A stretch of DNA of 64,000 bases from assembly GCF_004340975.1 (NCBI RefSeq), contig NZ_SLXA01000005.1, positions 62,001 to 126,000 of the forward strand. Reading direction: 5' to 3'. Both the position numbers and the translations under genes were made by a program. Below the pieces are notes generated by a model that was given only the letters and a program-made list of their open reading frames with translations, was not told where the DNA came from and made no database searches. Source of the DNA: Frisingicoccus caecimuris. GTDB lineage: Bacteria; Bacillota; Clostridia; Lachnospirales; Lachnospiraceae. This document shows, piece after piece, positions 1 to 10,006 of this stretch (position 1 is the first letter of the stretch; the number at the start of each line of letters is the position of its first letter).

Positions 1-1
1 T

Positions 2-1174
2 ATGGTATTGGCAAATGATATTACAGGCCCTGTATCCATTAATGAAATGGTAAAATTTGAAAAAAAGGGTGTTTTTGATAAGGATAAAGTCGCTTTGATT
101 CCGGATCATTTTTCACCAAATAAGGATATCCAGTCTGCACAGAATTGTAAATGTATGCGTGAATTTGCAAGAGCTAATGACGTGACTCATTTTTATGAGG
201 TTGGCGAGATGGGGATTGAACACGCACTTCTGCCGGAAAAAGGTATTGTTACCGCAGGTGACACAATTATCGGTGCTGACTCTCATACATGTACATATGG
301 TGCTATCGGTGCATTTTCTACAGGCGTGGGAAGTACGGATGCAGCCTGTGGTATCGTGACAGGAAAAGCATGGTTTAAAGTACCTTCTGCTATTCAAGTT
401 GTTTTGTCCGGAAAACCGGCAAAATGGATCAGCGGTAAAGATATTATCCTGCACTTGATCGGTATGATCGGTGTGGATGGCGCACTGTATCGTTCTCTGG
501 AATTTGTGGGAGACGGTATTCAGTATCTTTCCATGGATGACCGTTTCACAATTGCAAATATGGCGATCGAAGCCGGTGCAAAGAACGGTATTTTCCCTGT
601 GGACGAAAAGGCTCTGGCTTATGTAAAAGAACATAGTGACAAGCCATATAAAGTCTTTGAAGCCGATGCGGATGCAGAATATGATGAGATTTATACCATT
701 GATCTGAGCACATTAAAACCAACAGTGGCATTCCCGCATCTGCCGGAAAATACCCATCCGATCGATGAAATCAGCGATATTGCCATTGACCAGGTGGTTA
801 TTGGTTCATGTACAAACGGACGTCTTGAGGACTTGAGAATTGCTGCTGAAATTATGCGGGGACGCAAGATTGCAAAGGGCCTTCGTGTGATTATTATTCC
901 GGCCACACAGAAAATCTATCTGGATGCCATGGAGGCAGGATATATTAAAGACTTTATTGAAGCCGGTGCTATCGTAAGTACACCGACCTGCGGACCGTGT
1001 CTTGGTGGTTATATGGGTATTCTTGCAGAGGGAGAAAGATGTGTCTCCACCACAAACCGTAATTTCGTTGGACGTATGGGTCATGTGACATCTGAAATTT
1101 ATCTGACAAGTCCGGCTGTTGCTGCAGCAAGTGCGATTACAGGCAAGATTTCCTGCCCATGTGAATTAGATTAA
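2..1174 (+). CDS. leuC: 3-isopropylmalate dehydratase large subunit (5' end off window)
   Basis: With LeuD this [4Fe-4S] enzyme isomerises 2-isopropylmalate to 3-isopropylmalate in cytoplasmic leucine synthesis. Visible are the cluster cysteines in the GSCTNGR motif (about residue 270 of the fragment) and in TCGPCLGG (about 330), and the aconitase-family stretch [11 protein letters not shown] near residue 92. The 390 visible codons are roughly 30 short of the usual 420; the first visible methionine lies inside the conserved N-terminal region ([11 protein letters not shown]), so it is not the start and the true start is left of the window. The ribosome binding site of leuD overlaps the stop codon, so leuC and leuD form one operon. 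Identity is secure; only the N-terminus is missing. Confidence 0.96.
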   Translation: MVLANDITGPVSINEMVKFEKKGVFDKDKVALIPDHFSPNKDIQSAQNCKCMREFARANDVTHFYEVGEMGIEHALLPEKGIVTAGDTIIGADSHTCTYGAIGAFSTGVGSTDAACGIVTGKAWFKVPSAIQVVLSGKPAKWISGKDIILHLIGMIGVDGALYRSLEFVGDGIQYLSMDDRFTIANMAIEAGAKNGIFPVDEKALAYVKEHSDKPYKVFEADADAEYDEIYTIDLSTLKPTVAFPHLPENTHPIDEISDIAIDQVVIGSCTNGRLEDLRIAAEIMRGRKIAKGLRVIIIPATQKIYLDAMEAGYIKDFIEAGAIVSTPTCGPCLGGYMGILAEGERCVSTTNRNFVGRMGHVTSEIYLTSPAVAAASAITGKISCPCELD

Positions 1175-1190
1175 GGAGGTACATTGAATA

Positions 1191-1688
1191 ATGAAAGCAT
1201 TTGGTTCAGTTTTTAAATATGGTGACAATGTAGATACAGACGTTATTATCCCGGCCAGACATTTGGCAACAACCGATCCGAAGGGATTAGCTGCCCACTG
1301 TATGGAAGATATAGACACAGACTTTGTTAAAAAGGTAAAAGAGGGCGATATTATGGTAGCACGCAAGAATTTTGGCTGTGGTTCTTCCCGTGAGCATGCA
1401 CCAATCGCCATTAAGGCTTCTGGCATCAGCTGTGTAATAGCAGAAACCTTTGCACGGATTTTCTACCGGAATGCGATCAACATTGGCCTTCCGATCATTG
1501 AATGTAAAGAAGCGGCTGAAAAGATTGAAGCCGGTGATCAGGTGGAAATTGATTTTGATAATGGCATGATTTATAATCGTACAAAAAATGAATCTTATAA
1601 AGGGGAGGCCTTCCCTCCGTTTATGCAGGAACTGATTACCGCCGGCGGTTTGATCAATTACATGAATCAGTCATTGAAAAACGACTGA
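1191..1688 (+). CDS. leuD: 3-isopropylmalate dehydratase small subunit
   Basis: Swivelling-domain partner of LeuC in the isopropylmalate isomerase. The 165-residue length is normal for the short bacterial/archaeal LeuD type. The motif [12 protein letters not shown] (about residues 61-72), which contacts substrate, is intact, and the start [19 protein letters not shown] is the family N-terminus. AAGGAGG at 1173-1179, overlapping the leuC stop, sets the ATG at 1191. leuB follows after 24 bases, so leuC-leuD-leuB are probably co-transcribed. Confidence 0.96.
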   Translation: MKAFGSVFKYGDNVDTDVIIPARHLATTDPKGLAAHCMEDIDTDFVKKVKEGDIMVARKNFGCGSSREHAPIAIKASGISCVIAETFARIFYRNAINIGLPIIECKEAAEKIEAGDQVEIDFDNGMIYNRTKNESYKGEAFPPFMQELITAGGLINYMNQSLKND

Positions 1689-1712
1689 TTCAATAACGAA
1701 AGGAAGAGAAGA

Positions 1713-2795
1713 ATGAATTTTAATATTGCAGTCATTAAAGGTGACGGTATCGGTCCGGAGATCGTCACAGAAGCTATAAAAGTGATGGATAAGGTAGCGG
1801 AAAAATTTGGTCATACCTTTAATTATACCCAGGTGTTAATGGGTGGTTGCTCTATTGATGCCACAGGAGTGCCGCTTACCGACGAAGCGATCGAGACCTG
1901 TAAAGCAAGTGACGCGGTTCTTTTAGGCTCCATCGGCGGGGATACGACGACCTCCCCTTGGTATAAGCTGGAGCCGTCACTGAGACCGGAAGCCGGACTT
2001 TTAAAACTCCGAAAATCCCTTGGATTGTTTGCGAATATCCGTCCCGCTTATTTATACAAAGAACTTAAAGCTGCATGTCCTTTAAAAGATGAAATCATCG
2101 GGGATGGTTTCGATATGGTCATTATGCGCGAGCTGACCGGTGGCCTTTATTTTGGTGAACGGAAAACAGTGGAAGAGAATGGGGTCCTGAAAGCTTATGA
2201 TTCTTTAACTTACGATGAAAATGAAATCCGTCGTATTGCTATTAAAGGTTTTGAGACAGCCATGAAGCGTCGCAAAAATGTTGTCAGTGTAGATAAGGCG
2301 AATGTACTGGATTCTTCCCGTCTGTGGCGGAAGGTCGTGGAAGAGGTTGCCAGGGATTATCCGGAAGTCACCTATTCACATATGTTGGTTGATAACTGCG
2401 CCATGCAGCTTGTGAAAAATCCGGGTCAGTTCGATGTAATTCTTACAGAGAATATGTTTGGCGATATTCTTTCCGACGAAGCAAGTGAAGTGACCGGTTC
2501 CATCGGCATGCTGTCCTCTGCAAGCTTAAGCGCAACAAGCCTTGGCCTTTATGAGCCAAGTCATGGTTCTGCACCGGATATTGCCGGACAGAATAAGGCA
2601 AACCCGATCGCCACGATTCTTTCAGCAGCTATGCTGCTCCGTTATTCTCTTAATCTGGATGCAGAGGCTGATGCCATTGAAGCTGCTGTACAAAAAGTAT
2701 TGGAAGATGGTTATCGTACGGTGGATATTATGTCCGATGGTTGTCTGTTTGTCGGATGTAAAGAAATGGGCGATGCCATTGTGGAAAGGTTGTAA
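1713..2795 (+). CDS. leuB: 3-isopropylmalate dehydrogenase
   Basis: NAD-dependent oxidative decarboxylation of 3-isopropylmalate to the keto acid precursor of leucine. The 360-residue length is usual. It opens with the family motif [10 protein letters not shown], has the substrate-binding [10 protein letters not shown] (about residues 140-149), the metal-site region DNCAMQL and [10 protein letters not shown], and the adenine-binding [12 protein letters not shown] near residue 281, which favours LeuB over isocitrate or tartrate dehydrogenases. An AAAGGAAG ribosome binding site precedes the ATG. It closes the leu group; the next gene, ilvD, has its own promoter 55-80 bases downstream. Confidence 0.96.
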   Translation: MNFNIAVIKGDGIGPEIVTEAIKVMDKVAEKFGHTFNYTQVLMGGCSIDATGVPLTDEAIETCKASDAVLLGSIGGDTTTSPWYKLEPSLRPEAGLLKLRKSLGLFANIRPAYLYKELKAACPLKDEIIGDGFDMVIMRELTGGLYFGERKTVEENGVLKAYDSLTYDENEIRRIAIKGFETAMKRRKNVVSVDKANVLDSSRLWRKVVEEVARDYPEVTYSHMLVDNCAMQLVKNPGQFDVILTENMFGDILSDEASEVTGSIGMLSSASLSATSLGLYEPSHGSAPDIAGQNKANPIATILSAAMLLRYSLNLDAEADAIEAAVQKVLEDGYRTVDIMSDGCLFVGCKEMGDAIVERL

Positions 2796-2850
2796 TATAT
2801 TTCCAATTCGATACAAAATGTACTAAAAAGTATCAAATAATACAAAACCA

Positions 2851-2896
2851 TTGCAATTATAGAAAAATGTGGTATACTGTGAACAATACATTGTTC
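2851..2896 (+). promoter_or_regulatory. ilvD promoter with palindrome at the start site
   Basis: -35-like TTGCAA (2851-2856), 16-base spacer and extended -10 TGG-TATACT (TATACT at 2873-2878). Directly after the -10, at 2881-2896, lies a perfect 6-4-6 inverted repeat GAACAA-TACA-TTGTTC covering the expected transcription start. The position suits a repressor operator; no known consensus was recognised. Confidence 0.6.
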
Positions 2897-2931
2897 GTGA
2901 CACTTTAATGCTTTAAGAAAGGAAAATGATA

Positions 2932-4605
2932 ATGAAAAGTGATGTTGTAACCAAGGGGATGCAGTCTGCACCTCAACGTTCATTATTTAATGCTTTAGGT
3001 ATGACGAAAGAAGAACTTTCAAGACCCTTGGTTGGTATTGTGAGCTCTTATAATGAAATCGTACCTGGACATATGAATATTGACAAAATTGTTGATGCTG
3101 TAAAAATGGGCGTTGCCATGGCTGGCGGCACACCAATCGTCTTCCCGGCTATTGCTGTATGTGACGGCATCGCTATGGGCCATATTGGTATGAAATATTC
3201 TCTCGTAACACGGGATTTGATTGCAGATTCTACCGAATGTATGGCTACAGCTCATCAGTTTGATGCCCTTGTCATGGTGCCGAACTGCGATAAAAATGTC
3301 CCGGGACTTTTGATGGCAGCGGCTCGTCTGAATATTCCGACGGTATTTGTTAGCGGCGGTCCGATGCTGGCCGGCCGTGTCAGCGGTGAAAAACGAAGCC
3401 TTTCCAGTATGTTTGAAGCTGTAGGTTCCTATGCGGCCGGTACGATGACAGAAGATCAGGTCGACGAGTTCGTGAATAAGGTTTGTCCGACCTGCGGTTC
3501 CTGTTCCGGTATGTATACAGCCAACTCCATGAACTGTCTGACGGAAGTTTTGGGCATGGGTCTTCAGGGAAATGGAACCATCCCGGCTGTCTATTCCGAG
3601 CGGCTTCGTCTTGCAAAACATGCTGGTATGAAGGTTATGGAAATGCTTGAGAAAAATATTCGTCCGAGAGACATTATGACAGAAAAAGCATTTATGAATG
3701 CGCTGACTGTAGATATGGCCCTTGGATGTTCTACAAACAGTATGCTTCATCTTCCGGCGATCGCCCATGAAGCCGGTGTGGAGCTGAACGTGGATATTGC
3801 CAATGAAATCAGCGCCAGGACACCAAACCTGTGTCATCTGGCTCCGGCAGGATACACATACATGGAAGATTTGAATGAAGCCGGCGGTGTTTATGCCGTG
3901 ATGAACGAATTAAATAAAAAAGGTTTATTATATACAGATCTGATGACAGTGACAGGCAAAACCGTTGGTGAAAATATTGCAGGATGTGTCAATAAGAATC
4001 CGGAGGTTATCCGTCCGATTGACAATCCATACAGCACGACAGGCGGTATTGCCGTATTAAAAGGAAATATTGCACCGGATTCCTGTGTTGTTAAACGTTC
4101 TGCCGTTGTACCAGAAATGATGATCCATGAAGGACCGGCACGGGTATTTGACTGTGAAGAAGATGCAATCGCAGCCATCAAAGGCGGACAGATCGTTGCC
4201 GGAGATGTGGTCGTTATTCGATATGAAGGTCCGAAAGGCGGCCCGGGTATGCGTGAAATGCTCAATCCAACCTCAGCCATTGCGGGTATGGGACTTGGTG
4301 CCAGCGTAGCGCTTATAACTGATGGACGATTCTCCGGCGCTTCCAGAGGTGCATCTATTGGACATGTATCACCGGAAGCTGCAGTCGGCGGTCCGATCGC
4401 TTTAATTGAAGAAGGCGATATCATTAAAATTGATATTCCGGCCAATACGATTAATGTGGATGTCAGCGATGAAGAACTTGAAGCCCGCCGGGCAAAATGG
4501 CAGCCGCGGGAGCCAAAAGTAACTACTGGATACCTGGCAAGATATGCTTCTATGGTAACCTCCGGTAACCGAGGAGCAATTCTTGAAATACCTAAAGCGA
4601 ATTAG
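2932..4605 (+). CDS. ilvD: dihydroxy-acid dehydratase
   Basis: Fe-S dehydratase that makes the keto acids of valine and isoleucine from dihydroxy acids. 557 residues, normal length. Cluster cysteines are visible in NCDKNVPG (about residue 122) and in [18 protein letters not shown] (about 190-207); the C-terminal GGPGMREML and [10 protein letters not shown] motifs are intact. Two ATGs are in frame: 2926 is only 2 bases from the AAAGGA box, 2932 is 8 bases away, so 2932 is chosen. ilvB starts 14 bases after the stop, indicating one operon. Confidence 0.95.
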   Translation: MKSDVVTKGMQSAPQRSLFNALGMTKEELSRPLVGIVSSYNEIVPGHMNIDKIVDAVKMGVAMAGGTPIVFPAIAVCDGIAMGHIGMKYSLVTRDLIADSTECMATAHQFDALVMVPNCDKNVPGLLMAAARLNIPTVFVSGGPMLAGRVSGEKRSLSSMFEAVGSYAAGTMTEDQVDEFVNKVCPTCGSCSGMYTANSMNCLTEVLGMGLQGNGTIPAVYSERLRLAKHAGMKVMEMLEKNIRPRDIMTEKAFMNALTVDMALGCSTNSMLHLPAIAHEAGVELNVDIANEISARTPNLCHLAPAGYTYMEDLNEAGGVYAVMNELNKKGLLYTDLMTVTGKTVGENIAGCVNKNPEVIRPIDNPYSTTGGIAVLKGNIAPDSCVVKRSAVVPEMMIHEGPARVFDCEEDAIAAIKGGQIVAGDVVVIRYEGPKGGPGMREMLNPTSAIAGMGLGASVALITDGRFSGASRGASIGHVSPEAAVGGPIALIEEGDIIKIDIPANTINVDVSDEELEARRAKWQPREPKVTTGYLARYASMVTSGNRGAILEIPKAN

Positions 4606-4619
4606 AAAGAGGTAATTAT

Positions 4620-6299
4620 ATGGAATTAACAGGCGCACAAATTGTGATTGAATGTCTGAAAGAGCAGGGCGTAGATACAGTTTTCGGATTCCCTGGCGGT
4701 GCCATTTTAAATGTATACGATGAATTGTATAAGCATAGAGATGAGATTACCCATTATTTGACATCCCATGAACAGGGGGCTTCCCATGCGGCGGACGGTT
4801 ATGCCAGAGCGACCGGGAAGGTCGGCGTCTGTTTTGCGACTTCCGGGCCGGGAGCGACGAATATGGTAACAGGCATCGCAACGGCCTATATGGATTCGAT
4901 TCCAGTGGTCATGATTACCTGTAATGTGGGATTAAATCTTCTTGGAAAAGACAGTTTTCAGGAAATAGATATTTTAGGGATAACAATGCCGGTAACAAAA
5001 TATAATTTTATCGTTAAAGATGTTACAAAACTGGCGGATGTTATCCGACGGGCCTTCAGGATTGCCCAGACCGGTCGTCCTGGCCCCGTTGTTATCGATA
5101 TTACGAAGAATGTCACAGCGACAAAAACTGAATATACATATAAAAAGCCGGAACCGATTCTGCCGGACGCCTCTGTGATTAATGAGATTGATGTGGAAAA
5201 GGCAGTGACAATGATCGCCCATTCCAAACGGCCCTTTGTATTTGTCGGCGGTGGTGTCACATTGGCAAATGCATCCGAAGAACTGCGGCGGTTTGTGAAA
5301 AAAATCGATGCGCCGGTGGCAGATTCTCTGATGGGAAAAGGGGCTTTTGATGGAACGAGTGACGCCTATGTGGGTATGCTTGGCATGCACGGTACAAAAG
5401 CGGCGAATTATGGGTTGAATCAGAGCGATCTGATTATCGTCGTGGGTTCCAGATTTTCTGACCGTGTGATTGGAAACCCAAAAACTTTCGGCAACAAGGC
5501 ACAGATTCTTCAGATTGATGTGGATGCTTCGGAAATCAATAAAAATATTGTGGTAACCCATTGCATTGCAGGCGATGCCAAATTGGTTTTGAGAAAACTG
5601 AGTGCCCAGTTGAATCAGATGGAACATAATGAGTGGATGCAGTATATAAATGAATTAAAAACCCGTTATCCACTGACATATCCTAAGGACCGTCTGACCG
5701 GACCTCAGATTGTAGAAACAATCTATGAGATGACCCACGGAGATGCTGTCATCTGTACAGAAGTTGGTCAGCATCAGATGTGGGCAGCTCAGTTCTATAA
5801 ATATGATGCACCGAGAAAATTTATTTCATCGGGCGGCCTTGGGACTATGGGGTATGGTCTCGGCGCAAGTATTGGCGCTAAGGTGGCCTGTCCGGAAAAA
5901 ACGGTCATCAATATTGCCGGTGACGGTTGTTTCCGAATGAATTTTAATGAATTACTTACCGCTTCGAAATATAACATTCCGATTATTGAAGTGATTTTTA
6001 ATAATAGTGTATTGGGAATGGTACGGCAGTGGCAGACACTGTTCTATGAAAGACGATATTCCAGCACCATTTTAGATGGTGATTTTGACTATGCGAGGAT
6101 TGCGGAAGCCTGCGGCTGCCGTGGCATGAATGTCACAAATAAAGAAGAACTGACGGAAGCGCTTAAAGAAGCGTTGTCCGCCGACGGTCCGGTTGTCATT
6201 AACTGTTTCATTGACTGTGATGATAAGGTGTGGCCGATGGTAGCCCCGGGAGCTTCAATTTCTGAAGCATTTTCGGAAGAGGATATGATTAGAAAGTAA
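4620..6299 (+). CDS. ilvB: acetolactate synthase, catalytic (large) subunit
   Basis: ThDP- and FAD-dependent condensation of pyruvate (with pyruvate or 2-oxobutyrate) in valine, leucine and isoleucine synthesis. 559 residues. The N-terminal glutamate motif GFPGGAILNVYDEL and HEQGASHAADGYARA, the FAD-domain GMLGMHGTKAAN, and the ThDP motif GDGCFRMNFNELLTA...NN (about residues 437-462) are all present, and the C-terminal MVAPGAS matches biosynthetic rather than catabolic AlsS enzymes. No gene for the regulatory subunit IlvN follows; serC begins 31 bases later. ilvN must be elsewhere or the enzyme works alone. Confidence 0.93.
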   Translation: MELTGAQIVIECLKEQGVDTVFGFPGGAILNVYDELYKHRDEITHYLTSHEQGASHAADGYARATGKVGVCFATSGPGATNMVTGIATAYMDSIPVVMITCNVGLNLLGKDSFQEIDILGITMPVTKYNFIVKDVTKLADVIRRAFRIAQTGRPGPVVIDITKNVTATKTEYTYKKPEPILPDASVINEIDVEKAVTMIAHSKRPFVFVGGGVTLANASEELRRFVKKIDAPVADSLMGKGAFDGTSDAYVGMLGMHGTKAANYGLNQSDLIIVVGSRFSDRVIGNPKTFGNKAQILQIDVDASEINKNIVVTHCIAGDAKLVLRKLSAQLNQMEHNEWMQYINELKTRYPLTYPKDRLTGPQIVETIYEMTHGDAVICTEVGQHQMWAAQFYKYDAPRKFISSGGLGTMGYGLGASIGAKVACPEKTVINIAGDGCFRMNFNELLTASKYNIPIIEVIFNNSVLGMVRQWQTLFYERRYSSTILDGDFDYARIAEACGCRGMNVTNKEELTEALKEALSADGPVVINCFIDCDDKVWPMVAPGASISEAFSEEDMIRK

Positions 6300-6330
6300 A
6301 GTATTATTAAAAGAAAAGGAGATAAGAGAA

Positions 6331-7413
6331 ATGAGCAGAGTATGGAATTTTTCAGCAGGACCAGCTGTTTTACCAGTGGAAGTTTTGCAGGAAGCAGCAG
6401 ATGAAATGCTGGATTACAAGGGAACAGGTATGAGTGTTATGGAAATGAGTCATCGTTCCAAAGCCTTTGAGACGATCATTAATGAGGCAGAGGCTGATTT
6501 GAGAACTTTGATGAATATTCCGGATAATTACGAGGTACTTTTCCTTCAGGGAGGAGCAAACACACAGTTTGCGATGATTCCAATGAACTTTATGAAAAAT
6601 CGTAAAGCCGGTTATGTTATTACCGGACAGTGGGCAACAAAGGCATGGAAAGAAGCCGCTATTTTTGGCGAAGCTGTAGAATTGGCATCCTCCAAAGATA
6701 AAACATTCTCTTATATCCCGGATTGTTCGGATTTACCGATTACAGACGATATGGATTATGTATATATCTGTGAAAATAATACAATTTATGGAACAAAATA
6801 TAAAACCCTTCCAAATACAAAGGGCAAGGATCTGATCTCTGACCAGTCTTCCTGCTTCTTATCCGAACCAGTGGATGTATCTAAATATGGTATGATTTAT
6901 GCAGGCGCTCAGAAGAATGTAGGACCTGCCGGTGTGGTCATCTGTATTATCCGTAAAGACTTAATTTCAGAAGATGTTCTTCCGGGAACGCCAAACATGT
7001 TGAGATATAAGATTCATTCCGATAATGGTTCTCTTTACAACACACCGCCGGCTTATGGCATTTATATCTGCGGAAAAGTGTTTAAATGGCTGCTGAAAAA
7101 TGGTGGATTGGAAGCTATGAAAGAGAAGAATGAAAAGAAAGCAAAACTTTTCTACGATTATTTGGATTCTCAGGATTTTTATAAAGGCACTGTTGTAAAA
7201 GAAGACCGTTCATTGATGAATATTCCATTTGTTATCGGTGACAAAGAACTGGAAGATAAATTTGTTGCTGAGGCAAAGAAAGCCGGATTTGAAAATCTGA
7301 AAGGTCATCGTACGGTCGGTGGTATGAGAGCAAGTATTTACAATGCAATGCCATATGAAGGTGTTGAGGCTCTTGTTGAATTTATGAAGAAGTTTGCTGC
7401 TGAGAATAAATAA
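6331..7413 (+). CDS. serC: phosphoserine aminotransferase
   Basis: PLP enzyme converting 3-phosphohydroxypyruvate to phosphoserine, with glutamate as donor. 360 residues, the normal length. Family features: N-terminal WNFSAGPAVLP, substrate-loop GTGMSVMEMSHRSK, the PLP lysine in YAGAQKNVGPAGV (about residue 197), and C-terminal GHRTVGGMRASIYNA. AAAAGGAGA precedes the ATG. It is 12 bases upstream of serA, so the first two serine steps are translated from one message, probably together with ilvDB. Confidence 0.97.
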   Translation: MSRVWNFSAGPAVLPVEVLQEAADEMLDYKGTGMSVMEMSHRSKAFETIINEAEADLRTLMNIPDNYEVLFLQGGANTQFAMIPMNFMKNRKAGYVITGQWATKAWKEAAIFGEAVELASSKDKTFSYIPDCSDLPITDDMDYVYICENNTIYGTKYKTLPNTKGKDLISDQSSCFLSEPVDVSKYGMIYAGAQKNVGPAGVVICIIRKDLISEDVLPGTPNMLRYKIHSDNGSLYNTPPAYGIYICGKVFKWLLKNGGLEAMKEKNEKKAKLFYDYLDSQDFYKGTVVKEDRSLMNIPFVIGDKELEDKFVAEAKKAGFENLKGHRTVGGMRASIYNAMPYEGVEALVEFMKKFAAENK

Positions 7414-7425
7414 GAGGTGTTTAAA

Positions 7426-8577
7426 ATGTATAAAATCAATTGTTTGAATCCAATTGCTGCTATCGGAATGAATATCTTTACCGATGCCTATGAAAAGACA
7501 GAAAACTTTGCCGATGCGCAGGTTGCAATGGTAAGAAGTGCGGCAATGCATGACATGGAGCTGCCGGAAGGTCTTTTGGCTGTGGCCAGAGCCGGAGCCG
7601 GCGTTAATAATATTCCGTTGGATAAATGTGCTGAAAAAGGTATCGTTGTTTTTAATACGCCGGGAGCCAATGCCAACGGTGTTAAAGAGCTTGTTATTGC
7701 CGGACTTTTCATGGCAACACGTAATGTGGTTGCCGGTGCAAACTGGGTAACAGAGAATAAAGGCGATGAGAATATCTCAAAAACTATGGAGAAGGCTAAA
7801 AAGGCTTTTGCCGGTACAGAAATCCTCGGTAAAAAGATTGGTGTTATCGGTTTGGGAGCCATTGGTGCAATGGTGGCAAATGCCTGTGATGCCCTTGGTA
7901 TGGTTGTTACCGGATACGACCCGTTCCTGAATGATGCGATGAAAGCAAAACTTTCCGGAACGGTTGCAACAACGGACGATCTGAATGAAATCTATAAAAA
8001 CAGTGATTTCATTACGATTCATGTACCAGCTATGGATTCTACAAAGAAAATGGTTGGCAAAGCTGCTTTTGACCAGATGAAAGATGGCGTTATCGTCCTG
8101 AACTATGCAAGAGATGTCCTTGTGGATGATGATGCAATGGAAGATGCGATCAAAGCCGGAAAGGTTGCAAAATATGTAACAGACTTCCCGAACTTCAAAA
8201 CAGCGAATATGGAAGGCGTTATTGCTATGCCGCATCTTGGAGCTTCTACTGAAGAATCCGAAGATAACTGTGCGATCATGGCGGCAAAAGAAGTTCGTGA
8301 TTTTATCGAAAACGGCAACATCAAAAATTCTGTAAATTATCCGGCGGCGGATCTTGGCGTATGTACAGCAGCAGGACGTATTTCCGTATGCTGTAAAAGT
8401 TCTGCAGGTGTTGCAGAAAAACTTTCTGCAATTATTGGCGAGACCGAAAACGTTGTCAAAGACACAAAAGGTGACTGGATGTATATTCTGGCTGATACGA
8501 AATCTGCTGTTACGGATGAAGCTATTCAATCTGTTGCGGCCCTCGAAGGTGTTGTCAAGGTTCGCGTGATTAAATAA
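7426..8577 (+). CDS. serA: D-3-phosphoglycerate dehydrogenase, short ACT-type
   Basis: First step of serine synthesis: NAD-dependent oxidation of 3-phosphoglycerate. 383 residues: substrate domain, Rossmann domain with GVIGLGAIGAMVA (about residues 141-153), catalytic Arg in NYARDVLVD (about 227) and His in MPHLGAST (about 272), and a C-terminal ACT domain (from about 312), the usual site of feedback control by serine. The residue aligned with Glu269 of the E. coli enzyme (the E of the TEP motif) is not visible; the loop here reads TDFPNFKTANMEG. AGAGGTG at 7413-7419 favours the ATG at 7426 over an upstream GTG at 7417. A terminator follows. Confidence 0.88.
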   Translation: MYKINCLNPIAAIGMNIFTDAYEKTENFADAQVAMVRSAAMHDMELPEGLLAVARAGAGVNNIPLDKCAEKGIVVFNTPGANANGVKELVIAGLFMATRNVVAGANWVTENKGDENISKTMEKAKKAFAGTEILGKKIGVIGLGAIGAMVANACDALGMVVTGYDPFLNDAMKAKLSGTVATTDDLNEIYKNSDFITIHVPAMDSTKKMVGKAAFDQMKDGVIVLNYARDVLVDDDAMEDAIKAGKVAKYVTDFPNFKTANMEGVIAMPHLGASTEESEDNCAIMAAKEVRDFIENGNIKNSVNYPAADLGVCTAAGRISVCCKSSAGVAEKLSAIIGETENVVKDTKGDWMYILADTKSAVTDEAIQSVAALEGVVKVRVIK

Positions 8578-8630
8578 ATCCAATTTTGCAGCCTGTTTTT
8601 TGAAAATGCAGTTAAAAATATAAGGTTTTA

Positions 8631-8670
8631 AATACCTCTGAAAAGTTAATGCTTATCAGAGGTATTTTTA
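8631..8670 (+). terminator. Terminator after serA
   Basis: Perfect 11-base arms AATACCTCTGA (8631-8641) and TCAGAGGTATT (8656-8666), 14-base loop, then a T-rich end. It closes the ilvD-ilvB-serC-serA group. Confidence 0.85.
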
Positions 8671-8702
8671 TTGGAAAACCTTTCCCTCTTCCCGTGGATA
8701 TA

Positions 8703-8711
8703 TGGTATACT
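8703..8711 (+). promoter_or_regulatory. Extended -10 promoter of the 8744 gene
   Basis: TGG-TATACT at 8703-8711 is an extended -10 with no good -35 in place. It lies 33 bases before the start codon at 8744, and AGAAAGGGA precedes that ATG. Confidence 0.5.
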
Positions 8712-8743
8712 ATATTTATATTTGAAGAAAGGGACAGGACATT

Positions 8744-9961
8744 ATGGCGTCAGATAAATTGTATGAACTTGCATTTGTGTATAAGAAAACAAAACTTTGG
8801 AAAAAACTTTGGGACAATGAAATGTTTGCCATAAAATTTTCAGACGGAGAAATTGGTTATGTGAGCATCATGGGAAAAGGTGGAACATATACAGCGATTG
8901 CTATTTATGTCGGGGATGACGGATTTCGAAGTTTTAGAAAAATTGGAGAGGATGATGCAGAATTTTGCTCCTTTTTTAAAGGACGAGAGTATTTGATTCA
9001 ACAAAATTGTTTGCAGGTTGCATTTGAAAGTAAGGACGCACTGAGAGATGAAGAACTGGCGGAGGCCAGGGCGTATGCAAAAAAACACGGCATACGTTTT
9101 TCAGGAAAAAATGCTTATCCTCAATTTTTAAAATATGTCCCAAACAAATATCCATGGAATATATTATCCGAAAAAGAAGAGGTGCATATTAAAGAAGCGC
9201 TGGAAATGATCATTGAAATTGCGGATCAATTGAATAAAAGATCAGCGCATGATTTTGGTATAAAAGAAATTGATGGTAAATCGGAAGAAGTTATTCTCTT
9301 TAAAAGGGATAATGATAAAATCATAACGGAAATGACGACATTGCCGAAAGAAAAAGAAGAAGAATTTCCAAGATCAGATGATCTCGATGAGTTTACCATA
9401 TCGATGTTAAAAAGAATAAAGAAGAAGGAAGTTTTTGAATGCGAGCTTGTCCGACTTCCTGAGCCGGTTCAAAATGAGCCAGGAGAGCAGCCGTTTTTCC
9501 CGATGATGCTCATGATGGTATCCAGAAAAGATGGAATATTACTTCCAATAGATATTGTCATGGATTATGAAGAAAAGCCAGAGGAAATTCTTCGAGGGAT
9601 GGCGGAAGCATTGAAGGCCAATAAGAGACGACCGGGAAAGCTTCTGGTAAGGGACGGGCGAACCTTCGCTTTGCTGGAGAATTTTGGAAAGCAAATGGGC
9701 ATAGAGGTGCGGATTGAGGAAGACCTTTCTTACCTTGATGAAGCACAGGATTGTATGATTGAAGAACTCTGGAATGATGAGTCCATTGATCATAATATCT
9801 CTCAGTTAATGCAAATGATTGAGTCTATGGAAGAGTTACCTGATGATATACTTGCAAGTATGCCGGAGGAATTAATTGAACAACTGGAAATTATGATTGC
9901 TTCGGGAATATTACCGCCTGAGCTTGAGAGAAGAATCGAAGATATTTTAGACAGGATATAA
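8744..9961 (+). CDS. Uncharacterised acidic protein (DUF6930/DUF7309-like)
   Basis: No function recognised. 405 residues, soluble, no signal peptide or membrane segment, very rich in Glu, Asp and Lys. The N-terminal half (SDKLYELAFVYKKTKLWKKL, then DGEIGYVSIMGKGGTYTAI) resembles proteins I recall under the labels DUF7309 and DUF6930; the region around residues 240-345 (PFFPMMLMMVSRKDG, LVRDGRTFALLENFGKQ) would be the second domain. The tail (about 350-405) is predicted helical and rich in paired acidic residues with repeated ASMPEEL/ASGILPPEL turns. It has its own promoter and lies 45 bases upstream of glgB in the same direction, so the two may be co-transcribed. The family name is from memory and needs a profile search. 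Confidence 0.6.
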   Translation: MASDKLYELAFVYKKTKLWKKLWDNEMFAIKFSDGEIGYVSIMGKGGTYTAIAIYVGDDGFRSFRKIGEDDAEFCSFFKGREYLIQQNCLQVAFESKDALRDEELAEARAYAKKHGIRFSGKNAYPQFLKYVPNKYPWNILSEKEEVHIKEALEMIIEIADQLNKRSAHDFGIKEIDGKSEEVILFKRDNDKIITEMTTLPKEKEEEFPRSDDLDEFTISMLKRIKKKEVFECELVRLPEPVQNEPGEQPFFPMMLMMVSRKDGILLPIDIVMDYEEKPEEILRGMAEALKANKRRPGKLLVRDGRTFALLENFGKQMGIEVRIEEDLSYLDEAQDCMIEELWNDESIDHNISQLMQMIESMEELPDDILASMPEELIEQLEIMIASGILPPELERRIEDILDRI

Positions 9962-10006
9962 GTGCTGAGCATTATTGCTGTGGACAGAGACCAAGGAGGG
10001 GTTGTT

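Noticed and set aside
3019-3837. 272-codon minus-strand frame inside ilvD
   Set aside because: Antisense shadow of conserved ilvD coding sequence; no ribosome binding site or family match.
7777-8583. 268-codon minus-strand frame inside serA
   Set aside because: Same codon-pattern artefact; serA is intact on the other strand.
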